Shown: in pieces, positions 1 to 8,913 of the stretch | Layout of the letters: each line of letters opens with the position of its first letter | Position numbering within the stretch: position 1 is the first letter of the stretch | Assembly (NCBI GenBank): GCA_910584615.1 | Contig: CAJUAM010000010.1 | Coordinates: 15,928 to 79,927 of the forward strand | Reading direction: 5' to 3' | Source of the DNA: an uncultured Dorea sp. | GTDB taxonomy: Bacteria; Bacillota; Clostridia; Lachnospirales; Lachnospiraceae | Length of the DNA stretch: 64,000 bases | Program-made: the position numbers and the translations under genes | The notes under the pieces: generated by a model | Databases searched by the model: none | Told to the model about the DNA's origin: nothing | The model's input: the letters and a program-made list of their open reading frames with translations, nothing else

Positions 1-2
1 GT

Positions 3-215
3 GTGGAAACAGGGAAGTATCCTGCGGCGATGATGGTAAAAGAACTTGTTACAAAGGCGCTGGATATAAGAAAATGGACATATTATGACAGTCCTGTGAT
101 GGCTGTCAGCGAGGAAGAGGCAAAGCAGTACGATGACAGATTGGAAAAGATGGAGAAAAGACAGCAGCCAAGTCAGGAAGAATTTTATATTTTGAGTCAT
201 TCATTTATTGAATAA
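3..215 (+). CDS. Unrecognised protein, C-terminal part (5' end cut by window)
   Basis: The reading frame is open from the first bases and ends in TAA, so this is most likely the tail of a longer gene that begins before the window. A GTG at base 3 could be read as a start, but no ribosome binding site can be checked. The 70 residues are charged and probably helical, with a YYDSPVMAVSEEEAKQYDDR stretch, and show no motif that I recognise. The next gene follows in the same direction after about 130 bases. No function is proposed. Confidence 0.5.
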   Translation: METGKYPAAMMVKELVTKALDIRKWTYYDSPVMAVSEEEAKQYDDRLEKMEKRQQPSQEEFYILSHSFIE

Positions 216-343
216 AAAGGAGTGGGTATTGCCTGCGGGCAGCAATGTGTTAAGAAAACGTGCGCAATTGTAAATTGCGGTTGGTGGCTTTTCATTTTGT
301 CTGCCGGTATACTTGTCTTATCAAAACGAAAGAGGTGAAGATG

Positions 344-802
344 ATGAGATTAGGAAACAGTTTATTTCATGCAAGAAAAAAGTGCGGGCTTTCGCAAGAG
401 GAGGTTGCGGAAAAACTGGGAGTGAGCAGGCAGACCATTTCCAAATGGGAGACAGATGAGACGCTTCCGGATATCCGGCAGTCCAAGAGAATGGCGGTTT
501 TATATCATATGTCGCTGGATGATCTGATCGACTTTGACATTGATATGAATGAAATCTCGCATGCTATTGAGAAATCCAGTATAGAGAAAGATGAACAGGT
601 GGACTGGACGAAAGCATGGGGAAAGAAATATCCGATTTTGCTTACATATCAGAGCGAGGTCAATATTTCCAATTACGGAGTGAGGCTCACAAAGATGCTT
701 AATGAGCTGAAAACCGAGTACGGATATGGGGAATTAGATGCATTTCTGGTATTAAAAGACATATTGGCACAGGAGTGGAAAAATAGAAAAGAGAAGAGAT
801 AG
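344..802 (+). CDS. XRE-family helix-turn-helix transcriptional regulator
   Basis: About 152 residues. Residues 1-60 form a Cro/C1-type DNA-binding domain (LGNSLFHARKKCGLSQEEVA, then VSRQTISKWE), the classic pattern in which SQEEVAEKLGVS and RQTISKWE are the two recognition-fold helices. The rest is a short acidic helical tail with no enzymatic motif. The frame is open further upstream to base 260, but the GAGGTGA box just before ATGATG supports a start at 341 or 344; 344 gives the better spacing. It stands alone ahead of a promoter for the next gene, so its target is unknown. XRE proteins of this size are often local or metabolic repressors. Confidence 0.82.
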   Translation: MRLGNSLFHARKKCGLSQEEVAEKLGVSRQTISKWETDETLPDIRQSKRMAVLYHMSLDDLIDFDIDMNEISHAIEKSSIEKDEQVDWTKAWGKKYPILLTYQSEVNISNYGVRLTKMLNELKTEYGYGELDAFLVLKDILAQEWKNRKEKR

Positions 803-842
803 GCATTAAAAAAATCTTAATATATATTAAGAAAATACCGCG

Positions 843-871
843 TTGAGTACCTTTTTAGATAAAGCTATAAT
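843..871 (+). promoter_or_regulatory. Sigma-A type promoter for the VanZ-like gene
   Basis: TTGAGT and TATAAT are separated by 17 bases. A GAAGGAG ribosome binding site follows, ending 10 bases before the ATG of the VanZ-like gene. Confidence 0.7.
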
Positions 872-909
872 ATTTCCAGAGTCTTTAATTTAAGAAGGAG
901 CTGGTTTTG

Positions 910-1431
910 ATGAAAGAAAAGAGAAAAACAGGAGAAAGAAATGTGACAATAGGGCTTTTGATTGTCTATCTGGCGGTGCTGACGTGGATCATATTATTTA
1001 AAATGGAGACTGATATAAGACTTTTAAGTCAAATGAACCTCCGTAGCATAAACCTTATCCCATTTGCGGGGTCCGCCATCGTAAATGGGAAGGTGGAGGT
1101 GTCCGAGATTATTCTGAATATTGCAGTTTTTGTTCCATTCGGAATATATCTTTCAATGATCTTCCCCGATATTAGTTTTATTATGAAAGTTCTTCCCATA
1201 TTTGCAGTGAGTCTGATGTATGAAATACTGCAGTATTGTTTTGCTGTTGGCGCAAGTGATATTACGGATCTGTTGGGCAATACTCTGGGCGGGATCATCG
1301 GCATCGGATTCTTTTTGATCTGTTCAAAAGTATTGGGTGGAAAGACAGTCAGGATTCTGAATATTCTTGCTTTATTGGGAACAGCGGCTGTCGTGGCCTT
1401 TCTTGCGTTGCTTATTGCTGCAAATATGTAG
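910..1431 (+). CDS. VanZ-like family membrane protein
   Basis: 173 residues with about four to five hydrophobic segments. The family signature is visible: an NLIPF motif after the first membrane segment (INLIPFAGS), then ILNIAVFVPFGIYL, a YEILQYCFAVGASDITDLLGN-like core and a C-terminal membrane helix. VanZ-like proteins are widespread in Firmicutes; one member gives low-level teicoplanin resistance, but most have no known role, and resistance should not be assumed here. ATG 910 is preferred to the adjacent TTG because GAAGGAG lies 9 bases upstream. It has its own consensus promoter and no obvious functional partner. Confidence 0.85.
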   Translation: MKEKRKTGERNVTIGLLIVYLAVLTWIILFKMETDIRLLSQMNLRSINLIPFAGSAIVNGKVEVSEIILNIAVFVPFGIYLSMIFPDISFIMKVLPIFAVSLMYEILQYCFAVGASDITDLLGNTLGGIIGIGFFLICSKVLGGKTVRILNILALLGTAAVVAFLALLIAANM

Positions 1432-1506
1432 TTTTAAGCGGAGCAGAGAAAGGGTGGGCGGGCATATAAGCTGATCAAATTGAAAAGATGGAGGAAAGCA
1501 CATATC

Positions 1507-1794
1507 ATGAGTCAGAAAGTTTATGAATTTCATGCAGTGATTGAGCCGGTCCCGGATAAAGGAGGCGCATATATCCGATTTCCTTATGATATCCGTAAGG
1601 AATTTGGCAGAGGAAGAATCAAGGTCAGGGCAACGTTTGACGGTGAGCCGTACTGCGGGAGTATCGTCAATATGGGGGTGAAAAATGCAGACGGTTCGGT
1701 CTGTTATATTATCGGAGTACGAAAAGATATCCGCGGCAAGATAGGAAAGCAGCCGGGAGATGAAGTGTTTGTTACTGTGGAGGCGGCAGAGTGA
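1507..1794 (+). CDS. DUF1905 domain protein
   Basis: About 95 residues, nearly all of it one DUF1905 domain: YEFHAVIEPVPDKGGAYIRF, then IRKEFGRGRIKVRATFDGEP, then an IIGVRKDIRGKIGKQPGDEV segment. This is a small beta-barrel-like domain often found alone or fused to a YdeI/OmpD-associated domain. Its function is not established. The internal ATG (MSQKVYEF) is preferred over the upstream start at 1480 because conservation starts there and a GAGGAAA box sits about 10 bases before it. It is followed closely by the EamA transporter gene. Confidence 0.75.
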   Translation: MSQKVYEFHAVIEPVPDKGGAYIRFPYDIRKEFGRGRIKVRATFDGEPYCGSIVNMGVKNADGSVCYIIGVRKDIRGKIGKQPGDEVFVTVEAAE

Positions 1795-1855
1795 ACAAAG
1801 TTCCTGGAATGGATATGGTACAGGCGGATTATGGGGAATGCAAAGGATGATTATT

Positions 1856-2788
1856 ATGCGTTATATAAAAATGAATAGTACTGTGAAAAATTATACTGCG
1901 TTGTTTTTGGGGGTGGCGGCACTGTCAACGTCGGCTATTTTCGTAAAACTGTCAACGGCACCTTCGCCGGTTACTGCATTTTACCGGTTGCTTTTCACGG
2001 CATTGGCACTGCTGCCCTTTCTTTTATGCAGCGAAAAAAACAGAAGAGAGTTCGCGGCGGTTGATCGCAGGCAGGTATTAAGTATTGTCTTGTCTGGATT
2101 TTTGCTGGCAGTTCATTATACCATGTGGTTTGAATCGCTGCGTTTTACGTCGGTGTCAAGTTCTACGGTGCTTGTGTCCATGCAGCCGTTGTTTTCCCTG
2201 TTCTGGGGATTTTTGTTTTTAAAAGAGAGGGTAAGACCGAGTGCTCTGGTCGGATGTCTGATTGCCATTGCCGGGAGTGCGGTGATTGGATGGGGAGATT
2301 TTGCCATCAGCAGCAAGGCATTGCTGGGCGATCTGCTGGCGCTTTCCTCTGCCGGAGTGATCAGCCTGTATTTTCTGATAGGGCAGGTGACAAGGAAAAA
2401 TACCGGGGTGATCGTATATTCGGTGCTCAGCTATTTCAGCAGTGCAGCGTTTTTGCTTGTATACGTATTAGTGAGCCGAAACCCTTTTTTCGATTATCCT
2501 GCCTTAACTTGGTGCTCTTTTTTGGGACTGGCGTTCATATCCACCATTGGCGGACAGTTTGTGTTTAACCTGCTTTTGAAAGATATATCAGCTACTATGG
2601 TTTCTATGGGGATCCTGGGAGAGCCAGTGGGGACATGTATTCTGGCGTTCCTTATTTTGCAAGAGACTATTGCGCCCAGGCAGTTTGGGGGAATTGTTGT
2701 TATTATGTCTGGGCTTTCCTTGTATTTTTTCTATCCGCTGGTGAAAGAGCATGGCTGCAAAGATTTACGGAGGGAAGATTATGGATAA
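1856..2788 (+). CDS. EamA / DMT-superfamily permease
   Basis: About 310 residues with ten predicted membrane segments arranged as two EamA repeats (roughly residues 10-145 and 155-295). Family features visible are the opening FLGVAALSTSAIFVKLS, the repeat ends with TVLVSMQPLFSLFWGFLFLKE and MVSMGILGEPVGTCILAFL, and the charged Lys-Glu pair at the end of the first repeat. DMT proteins export amino acids, nucleobases or other small metabolites; the substrate cannot be read from sequence. The start is set by AAGGA 8 bases before ATG 1856. The 3' end overlaps the GNAT gene by 8 bases, so the two are probably translated together. Confidence 0.85.
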   Translation: MRYIKMNSTVKNYTALFLGVAALSTSAIFVKLSTAPSPVTAFYRLLFTALALLPFLLCSEKNRREFAAVDRRQVLSIVLSGFLLAVHYTMWFESLRFTSVSSSTVLVSMQPLFSLFWGFLFLKERVRPSALVGCLIAIAGSAVIGWGDFAISSKALLGDLLALSSAGVISLYFLIGQVTRKNTGVIVYSVLSYFSSAAFLLVYVLVSRNPFFDYPALTWCSFLGLAFISTIGGQFVFNLLLKDISATMVSMGILGEPVGTCILAFLILQETIAPRQFGGIVVIMSGLSLYFFYPLVKEHGCKDLRREDYG

Positions 2789-3308
2789 TATTGAAATTCG
2801 AACAGCAACTACAGACGACACAGAGGCAATCTTAAAAATCTATCAGTTTTATGTGGAAAATACAGCGATTTCGTTTGAGTATGAGACGCCTCCTGCTGAT
2901 GAATTTAAAAGCAGGATAGAAAATACGCTGAAAAAATATCCTTATCTTGTGGCGGTACATAACGGGATGATCGCAGGTTATGCATATGCAGGAGCATTTA
3001 TCTGGCGTCCGGCATATGACTGGTCGGCAGAAGCAACCATTTATGTAGCGCGCAATATACGGAAATGCGGTATCGGAAAGAAACTATACAAGGCTCTGGA
3101 AGAGGAGCTTAAGCAGATGGGAATCCTTAATCTGTACGCCTGTATCGGATATCCGGAAGTGGATGATGAGTATCTTACGAAAAACAGCGCTCAGTTCCAT
3201 GAGCATTTAGGATTCAGTCAGGTTGGGAGATTTCATCAATGCGGCAGAAAGTTTGACCGCTGGTATGATATGATCTGGATGGAGAAAATAATCGGAGAAC
3301 ACAGATGA
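2781..3308 (+). CDS. GNAT N-acetyltransferase (phosphinothricin acetyltransferase-like)
   Basis: 175 residues covering a full GNAT fold. The opening IEIRTATTDDTEAILKIYQFYVENTAISFEYE resembles the PAT/Bar subfamily, which acetylates phosphinothricin-like or methionine-sulfone-like amino acids. The acetyl-CoA loop is seen as RKCGIGKKLYKALEEE, and ASIGYPEVD-type and FHEHLGFSQVGRF segments close the domain. GGAGGGA before ATG sets the start; the longer frame upstream lies inside the EamA gene. Its end overlaps the next gene by ATGA, so it belongs to a coupled three-gene operon with the permease and the metallophosphoesterase. Detoxification by acetylation plus export is an inference. Confidence 0.83.
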   Translation: MDNIEIRTATTDDTEAILKIYQFYVENTAISFEYETPPADEFKSRIENTLKKYPYLVAVHNGMIAGYAYAGAFIWRPAYDWSAEATIYVARNIRKCGIGKKLYKALEEELKQMGILNLYACIGYPEVDDEYLTKNSAQFHEHLGFSQVGRFHQCGRKFDRWYDMIWMEKIIGEHR

Positions 3309-5401
3309 CAGAACAAATTAAGAATTTTGTACAGATATATTTTGAAAATATTCCGTATTCAGAGGAGACTGCGCTGGCGAAGGATAAAATAGAGACAGTG
3401 ATGAACTGTGAGTTTGAGCGGATGGTAGCTGAAAGGTCAGATGGGACACACAGTGAAGGATTAAGAGAAGAGGTTTTAGAAAAACTTTTCGGAAAGTACA
3501 GCAGACTGACCGATATGGCTGTTCTGGCAGGGTATCAGGCGAAAGATGTCGCCAGATGGCGGTCGGATGGAGGGGTTAAAGATATAAAAACGTTGAAAAA
3601 GGAATTTATAAAGCAGCGGTGGAGAATTTACGTGATTTCGCTGCTTGGCGTCATGATCTTTACCGAACTTTGCTGGCTTGTTTATGATATTTCCGCGGCG
3701 GTGCAGTATGTGATTCCTGTTCTCATTTATCTTTTAGTGCTCGGGGGCATTGCAGCCTTGTTTGTATGCGGATTTAGGCATGATGAGAAGAAAAGTGAGA
3801 GTGAAAGATATGCTGTGAAAGCGTTCCTATACCTTAGAGAACAGTCTGATAGATATGCAAAGCGTAGACTTAACGGTATTGCGCTTTTTTTTACGGTACT
3901 GGCTGTCTTTGTTCTGCTGGAATCAAGGTTTTATTTCAGAGGTGGCTCAAAGCCTGAAGAGGTGGCGGAAAATGTTTTTTCTAATATGATATTTCTTAAG
4001 ATTCCATTATACTGCTGTATTAAAAATCGGCTAATTGCAGAGTTAATACAACGCAGGGTCCATCTTCTGGAAAAAGCTGTATATAAGAGACATCTGGCAG
4101 GAATAGCTGTTTTTTCGGCGGTATACTGGATGACTGTAGCTGCTATATTTGTCTGGAGAAATATGGATTATCCGGTTAACTTCCTGATAGGAGCAGCCAT
4201 CGTATTTCAGACAATGATTTGGGGATATGATCTGGTATTTAGGAAAAAGATTGTTTATAGGAATATTGCGGTAAATAGGCAGCGGATTATGCTGATTACG
4301 GCAGTGGCTGTCTTAGTCTCCGGTTACATGGCGTTGCGGCGGGATACATGGTATACACAAGAGTATATCAATTCCGTCCCTGTCGTGGAGCATATCCGCC
4401 ACGATATTGATTATGATGAGAAGACGGGAGTGTATACAATAACATCTTCTGCGAAGGATTTTAAAATCTTGCATCTTACGGATATCCATCTTGGCGGGAG
4501 TCTTTATTCTTACTGGAAAGACATGAGAGCACTCAAGGCGTGTTTTGCGGAAATAGAACATACTAAGCCTGATTTTGTGGTAGTGACAGGTGATCTGTGT
4601 TTTCCCATGGGGATTATATCGCTGTCTCTCAATAATTCTGCCCCAGTGCACCAGTTTGCGGCATTTATGCGGAATGTAGGGATTCCGTGGGCATTTACTT
4701 ACGGAAATCATGATACAGAGAGTCTGGCGGTGACTTCTGGGCAGGAGCTTGATGAGGTCTATAAGTCTTTGTCTTACAAATCGTCAGGGAATCTTTTGTA
4801 TCCATATGTCCAGCCGGATATAACGGGCAGGAACAATCAACTGATTGAGATTCGAAACACTGATGGGAGGTTGAACACTGCGTTATTTCTCATTGACAGT
4901 AATAGTTATATAGGAAAAGGAATCAATGCGTATGACTATATCCACGATGATCAGGTAGAATGGTACGCAGATCAAGTAGAACGTCTGAATGCTGAGGCGG
5001 GGTATACGGTTCCTTCTATGGCATTTTTTCATATCCCATTACAGCAGTATCGTACAGCATATGAGCTGTATGAGAAAGGGAGCAGTGAGGTGACTTATTT
5101 TTTCGGTGAAAATAATGAGAAAATGCTTGATAAAATCTGCTGCTCTGAGCATCCTAGTAAGCTGTTTGAAAGAATGAAGGAACTTGGCAGTACGAATGCT
5201 GTCTTTTGTGGACATGACCATTATAATAATATGTCATTAGAATATGAAGGTATCCGCCTGACCTATGGTATGAGCATTGATTATCTGGCTATGCCGGGGA
5301 TTGAGGATGACACAGATCAAAGAGGCGCGGAACTTATCACGTTGCATGAGGATGGGACGTGGGAGCTTGAACAGTTTCCGCTTGTATCCATTGAAAATTA
5401 G
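3305..5401 (+). CDS. Multi-domain membrane protein with C-terminal metallophosphoesterase
   Basis: 698 residues. Residues 1-105 are soluble and helical (possibly a HAAS-like N-terminal region). Roughly six membrane segments follow at about 108-128, 134-156, 190-206, 265-284, 291-310 and 328-345. A calcineurin-like phosphoesterase occupies about 386-690: DIH with D393 and H395, GD at D430, GNHD at 468-470 and GHDH at 636-639, so all core metal ligands are present. If the N-terminus is inside, the catalytic domain lies outside the cell or at the membrane surface. The start overlaps the upstream stop as ATGA. Related membrane phosphoesterases act on nucleotides or lipid head groups; no substrate is evident here. 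Confidence 0.8.
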   Translation: MTEQIKNFVQIYFENIPYSEETALAKDKIETVMNCEFERMVAERSDGTHSEGLREEVLEKLFGKYSRLTDMAVLAGYQAKDVARWRSDGGVKDIKTLKKEFIKQRWRIYVISLLGVMIFTELCWLVYDISAAVQYVIPVLIYLLVLGGIAALFVCGFRHDEKKSESERYAVKAFLYLREQSDRYAKRRLNGIALFFTVLAVFVLLESRFYFRGGSKPEEVAENVFSNMIFLKIPLYCCIKNRLIAELIQRRVHLLEKAVYKRHLAGIAVFSAVYWMTVAAIFVWRNMDYPVNFLIGAAIVFQTMIWGYDLVFRKKIVYRNIAVNRQRIMLITAVAVLVSGYMALRRDTWYTQEYINSVPVVEHIRHDIDYDEKTGVYTITSSAKDFKILHLTDIHLGGSLYSYWKDMRALKACFAEIEHTKPDFVVVTGDLCFPMGIISLSLNNSAPVHQFAAFMRNVGIPWAFTYGNHDTESLAVTSGQELDEVYKSLSYKSSGNLLYPYVQPDITGRNNQLIEIRNTDGRLNTALFLIDSNSYIGKGINAYDYIHDDQVEWYADQVERLNAEAGYTVPSMAFFHIPLQQYRTAYELYEKGSSEVTYFFGENNEKMLDKICCSEHPSKLFERMKELGSTNAVFCGHDHYNNMSLEYEGIRLTYGMSIDYLAMPGIEDDTDQRGAELITLHEDGTWELEQFPLVSIEN

Positions 5402-5477
5402 TAGAGGAGGATATTTGCCAGAGTGAAGTCTTAAGTGTCTGAATTATTAAAATTAAGCAAGGTGTGGACTGTTTTTG

Positions 5478-5506
5478 TTGAATGGGGATAGCAGTTATGA
5501 TAAAAT
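5478..5506 (+). promoter_or_regulatory. Probable sigma-A promoter for the secreted SH3-like protein
   Basis: TTGAAT and TAAAAT with a 17-base spacer, about 33 bases before the GGAGGTG ribosome binding site of the following gene. Confidence 0.55.
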
Positions 5507-5539
5507 TTTAGTATCAAGAAAATCTGGAGGTGTAAAGGA

Positions 5540-6394
5540 ATGAAAGCGGCAGGGGTTATGAAAAGGATATTAGTTTTAGCTTTTCTGACAGCGGTATTAT
5601 TTATTGCTGTTCCAGTTTCAGCAGAAGCTAAAGCGGCCAACAATAAGCTGACAATGAACCAGACATATACAAAATATGATATCACCGGCGATAAAAAGGC
5701 AGACACTTTGCGTGTCTCTGGAAGCTGGGATAAAAGATATGATGTGATATCCGGTTACGAAGTATATGTTAACGGGAAAAGAGTATTAAAAAAGGCAGGC
5801 AAGGATGGTCCTATCTACAGTCTGGACATCAGGCGCTTAGAGCTGAAGAATGGAAAGACATTTCTCTCTATAGTTCCAGAGTCAAATAATGGAGATGTTC
5901 CGGGGGCAGCCATATACCAGTACAAAGGCGGTAAATTAAAAAAAGTCATTGATTTAAATGACATGTCCAAAATTGGCTATCACAACAATATCATGAATAT
6001 AAAAGTGTCGGGCAATAAGATATCTGTAAAGTATGGGATAATGTCATATTCAATTGGCGGAATCAGTTTTTATCTTGATTATCAGTATAAAGGCGGGAAG
6101 ATGGTCCAGAAGACTACCAATGTTAAGCTTACAGATACATTCATAAAATACCAGAAAAAAACTTACTGGACAGCGAACCAGTCTATGAAGGTCTTAAAAA
6201 GTCCGGGGGGAAAGAAGACTGCAACGCTTGTGAAGGGAAAAAAGGTAAAGATTGACCGGATCTATATTAACACGAAGCATAATAAAGTCTATCTCCATGT
6301 GAAGATAAAAGGCGGGAAGTCCGGATGGGTAAAGGGACTTACAAAGTATCCTTTTTCTAAAACGATGTTTAAAGAGGTTATGTATGCGGGTTAA
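5540..6394 (+). CDS. Secreted protein with C-terminal SH3-like domain
   Basis: 284 residues. Residues 1-31 form a Sec signal peptide: basic start, hydrophobic ILVLAFLTAVLFIAVP core, and a likely cleavage site near VSAEAKA. The central part (about 35-195) is a beta-rich region with a DITGDKKADTLRV segment, like FG-GAP/VCBS-type calcium-binding repeats. The C-terminal 60 residues (MKVLKSPGGKKTATLVKGKKVKIDRI, ending GWVKG) look like a bacterial SH3 domain, usually a cell-wall contact module. No catalytic motif is visible. The protein is very lysine-rich, as expected for wall association. Single gene with its own promoter. Confidence 0.7.
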   Translation: MKAAGVMKRILVLAFLTAVLFIAVPVSAEAKAANNKLTMNQTYTKYDITGDKKADTLRVSGSWDKRYDVISGYEVYVNGKRVLKKAGKDGPIYSLDIRRLELKNGKTFLSIVPESNNGDVPGAAIYQYKGGKLKKVIDLNDMSKIGYHNNIMNIKVSGNKISVKYGIMSYSIGGISFYLDYQYKGGKMVQKTTNVKLTDTFIKYQKKTYWTANQSMKVLKSPGGKKTATLVKGKKVKIDRIYINTKHNKVYLHVKIKGGKSGWVKGLTKYPFSKTMFKEVMYAG

Positions 6395-6434
6395 TCTAAT
6401 AAGCTTATGAAATTGTGAAAGGTGAGAAGTCAGC

Positions 6435-6950
6435 GTGAATTACGGTAATATAAAAGAATGTGATATTGCAGATGGTCCGGGTGTGAGGGTCAGTTTGTTC
6501 GTATCGGGCTGCCGGCATCACTGCAAAGGCTGCTTTAATGCTGATACATGGGATTTTAACTATGGGCAGCCCTATACAAAAGAAACTGAAGATGATATTA
6601 TCAGGCTGCTTTCGCCAGATTATATCCAGGGACTTACACTGCTTGGAGGCGAGCCTTTTGAACCGGAAAACCAACAGGAGCTGGTGAAGCTGCTGCGAAG
6701 AGTGAAAAGCGAATATCCTAAGAAGGATATCTGGAGTTATTCTGGTTATATTTTGGATACAGATCTAAAAAAAGGCGGCCGGGTTTACACAGATGTGACA
6801 GAGGAGATACTGTCATATCTGGATGTGCTGGTGGACGGTCCATTTATTGAATCACAAAGAGACATCACTTTAAAGTTCAGGGGCAGCAAAAACCAACGGA
6901 TAATAAAGCTTGAAAATGGAAAAGACGCAGGAAGGCTGTATGGATCCTGA
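6435..6950 (+). CDS. nrdG: Anaerobic ribonucleotide reductase activating protein
   Basis: 171 residues, the normal length of NrdG. It is a radical-SAM iron-sulfur enzyme that makes the glycyl radical on NrdD, allowing oxygen-free synthesis of deoxyribonucleotides. The cluster motif is CRHHCKGCFN (CxxxCxxC) near residues 26-33. TLLGGEPF is the SAM-binding GGE motif, and DVLVDGPF is typical of the family. The start is a GTG after a GGTGAGAAG box. The partner nrdD is not next to it and not in the window, although the two are usually adjacent. A long hairpin follows the gene. Confidence 0.92.
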   Translation: MNYGNIKECDIADGPGVRVSLFVSGCRHHCKGCFNADTWDFNYGQPYTKETEDDIIRLLSPDYIQGLTLLGGEPFEPENQQELVKLLRRVKSEYPKKDIWSYSGYILDTDLKKGGRVYTDVTEEILSYLDVLVDGPFIESQRDITLKFRGSKNQRIIKLENGKDAGRLYGS

Positions 6951-6987
6951 AAATAAGACTGTAATTGATTATTTAAAGAACCTTGTT

Positions 6988-7041
6988 ATATAAGATATGT
7001 AAGATGGGGAATCTGACATATCTTATATGATGAGGTTTTTT
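6988..7041 (+). terminator. Long hairpin after nrdG, probable terminator
   Basis: Thirteen perfect base pairs (6988-7000 with 7016-7028), then one mismatch, then four more pairs and a GGGGA loop. A run of six T follows eight bases after the stem. The stem is AT-rich for a terminator but long. Confidence 0.6.
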
Positions 7042-7273
7042 ATATGGCATGATACAGGTGTCAGGAACATTGCGGTATAAAGTCCGCGGTTTGAAAACAT
7101 CGAAAAATATTTAACGCTTTACACAAAAAAACAAATTTTATTCGGGGCAAAACAAAGTATTATATATAGTATCAGGGATATGGGGCTTAGGTATATATAG
7201 AAAGTATTGACTCAGAACCTGAAGATATCATGGAAGATGTTACAATAAGGAAAAAGACAGGCGGGTGCATGGC
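7042..7273 (+). other. Non-coding region before the two-component system
   Basis: About 230 bases without a gene, AT-rich, with A-tracts around 7121-7140. It should hold the promoter of the two-component operon, but I could not place a convincing -35/-10 pair. No clear riboswitch or repeat seen. Confidence 0.4.
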
Positions 7274-8896
7274 ATGGAAAAGATTAAGATATTTTTGGTG
7301 GAGGACGAGATTGTTATAAGAAACGGTATTAAAAACAGCATAGAATGGGAGAGAGAGGGGTATACGTTTGTAGGTGAAGCAAGTGACGGAGAACTTGCGT
7401 ATCCTATGATCCTAAAAGAAAAGCCGGATATTCTGATCACAGATATCCGTATGCCTTTTATGGATGGGCTGGAACTAAGCCGTCTTGCAAAGCAGGAGCT
7501 CCCGGATATCCGTATACTGATCTTAAGCGGATATGATGAGTTTGACTATGCGAAAGAAGCGATCCGTCTGGGTGTGACGGAATATCTTTTAAAGCCGATA
7601 AGTGCTTCAAAGCTTTTGGAATCGTTAAAGGGCGTAAGCCAGCTTATCCGGCAGGAGAAAGAAGAAAGGGCACTTCTTAAACGGTATGCGGAAGACATGA
7701 AGGAGAATACGGAGCGGGAGAAACTAAAGCTTTTCGGACAGCTCATATCCGGGGGGCTTTCGACTGCTGAAGCGATCGATCTTGGCAGGCAGTATGATAT
7801 GAATCTGAGCGCCCATGTATATGAAATCATATTATTTAAGTTTTTCAGTATTATTGGAGTGGGCGGACAGTCTAACTTTCTTGTAGAAGCATGTGAGCGG
7901 CTGGAGGATATGATAAGGAAGATTCCATACATATACATTTTTCAGAGAGGGATTGACGGCTGGGCGTTCCTTTTGACAGCAGAGGATGAAGAGCAGATGG
8001 AGCAGAAGACGGATCGTCTTGGGAAACGTATAGAATCCATGATGGAAGACTATCAGGGAATAGAATATTTTGGGGGAATCGGAAAGCCGGTAATGAGACT
8101 TCGGGAGCTTCCGCAGTCGTTTTGTGAAGCGGATTACGCATTTTCAGGAAGATTCCTAAGCAGGCTTAACCGCATCGTGAGGGTAGGGGAGCTTAAGGAT
8201 ATGCAGGGACCTGGGAACTTTGAGGTCAGTGGATTTGGGGAGATTGAGCGGACGAGGGAATCCGTAGAGAAATTTTTGAACAATGGGACACAGGATGAGA
8301 TAGAAGGATTTGTGAAGGTGTATATGAAAGAAATGCCGGAGGATAATTTCAAATCTGTGCTGATGCGTCAGTATATTGTTATGGATGTGTATATTGTTAT
8401 TATGTCATTTTGTGAAAAGATCGGTGTTTCTGACGACGCTTTTCAGGACGAGGCAGAAAGATTTAAAGATGCCATACAGAAAGTCCATACTGCGGAGGAA
8501 ATGCTTGAATATATGAGAAAGTTTTTGTCCCGGGCGATCGAGCTTCGCGATATGGTGAGCGGGCGCAGGTATTCAGATATTATTGAGGCGGCGAAAGAAA
8601 AGATAGAAAGCGCGTATATGCTGGAGGAGATATCTCTTAATACGGTTGCCGCCGGAGTGGGAATGAGTCCAAGCTATTTCAGCTCTGTATTCAGCAGGGA
8701 GATGGGAAAGACTTTCGTAGAGTATCTGACGGGAATCCGGATGGACAAGGCTAAGGAGCTTTTAATGTGTTCTTCTATGAAAACTTCAGAGATCGGATAT
8801 GAGGTAGGGTACAAAGATCCGCATTATTTCAGTTATCTGTTCAAGAAAACCCAGGGGTGTTCGCCGAAGGAGTACCGTGCCAGAAGAAAAGATTAG
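7274..8896 (+). CDS. YesN-like response regulator, receiver plus AraC DNA-binding domain
   Basis: About 540 residues. Residues 4-120 form a receiver domain with acidic D11/E12, phospho-acceptor D57 in ILITDIRMP and K107 in YLLKP. A helical middle region of about 300 residues follows. The C-terminal 100 residues are two AraC-type helix-turn-helix motifs (ISLNTVAAGVGMSPSYFSSV and TSEIGYEVGYKDPHYFSYLF), ending CSPKEYRARR. This is the YesN architecture, paired with YesM-like kinases in Firmicutes to control carbohydrate uptake. ATG 7274 is chosen over GTG 7265 because AGGCGGG lies just upstream. The cognate kinase gene follows 17 bases later, and a sugar ABC importer comes next, its likely target. 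Confidence 0.9.
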   Translation: MEKIKIFLVEDEIVIRNGIKNSIEWEREGYTFVGEASDGELAYPMILKEKPDILITDIRMPFMDGLELSRLAKQELPDIRILILSGYDEFDYAKEAIRLGVTEYLLKPISASKLLESLKGVSQLIRQEKEERALLKRYAEDMKENTEREKLKLFGQLISGGLSTAEAIDLGRQYDMNLSAHVYEIILFKFFSIIGVGGQSNFLVEACERLEDMIRKIPYIYIFQRGIDGWAFLLTAEDEEQMEQKTDRLGKRIESMMEDYQGIEYFGGIGKPVMRLRELPQSFCEADYAFSGRFLSRLNRIVRVGELKDMQGPGNFEVSGFGEIERTRESVEKFLNNGTQDEIEGFVKVYMKEMPEDNFKSVLMRQYIVMDVYIVIMSFCEKIGVSDDAFQDEAERFKDAIQKVHTAEEMLEYMRKFLSRAIELRDMVSGRRYSDIIEAAKEKIESAYMLEEISLNTVAAGVGMSPSYFSSVFSREMGKTFVEYLTGIRMDKAKELLMCSSMKTSEIGYEVGYKDPHYFSYLFKKTQGCSPKEYRARRKD

Positions 8897-8913
8897 GATG
8901 AGAGGAGCATGAT

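Noticed and set aside
910..1431. Glycopeptide resistance determinant (VanZ)
   Set aside because: The protein only belongs to the broad VanZ-like family; no vanA/vanB-type genes are present, so resistance is not supported.
7118..7140. Catabolite-responsive (cre) site near TTAACGCTTTACA before the two-component system
   Set aside because: Aligned around the central CG, both ends mismatch the cre consensus.
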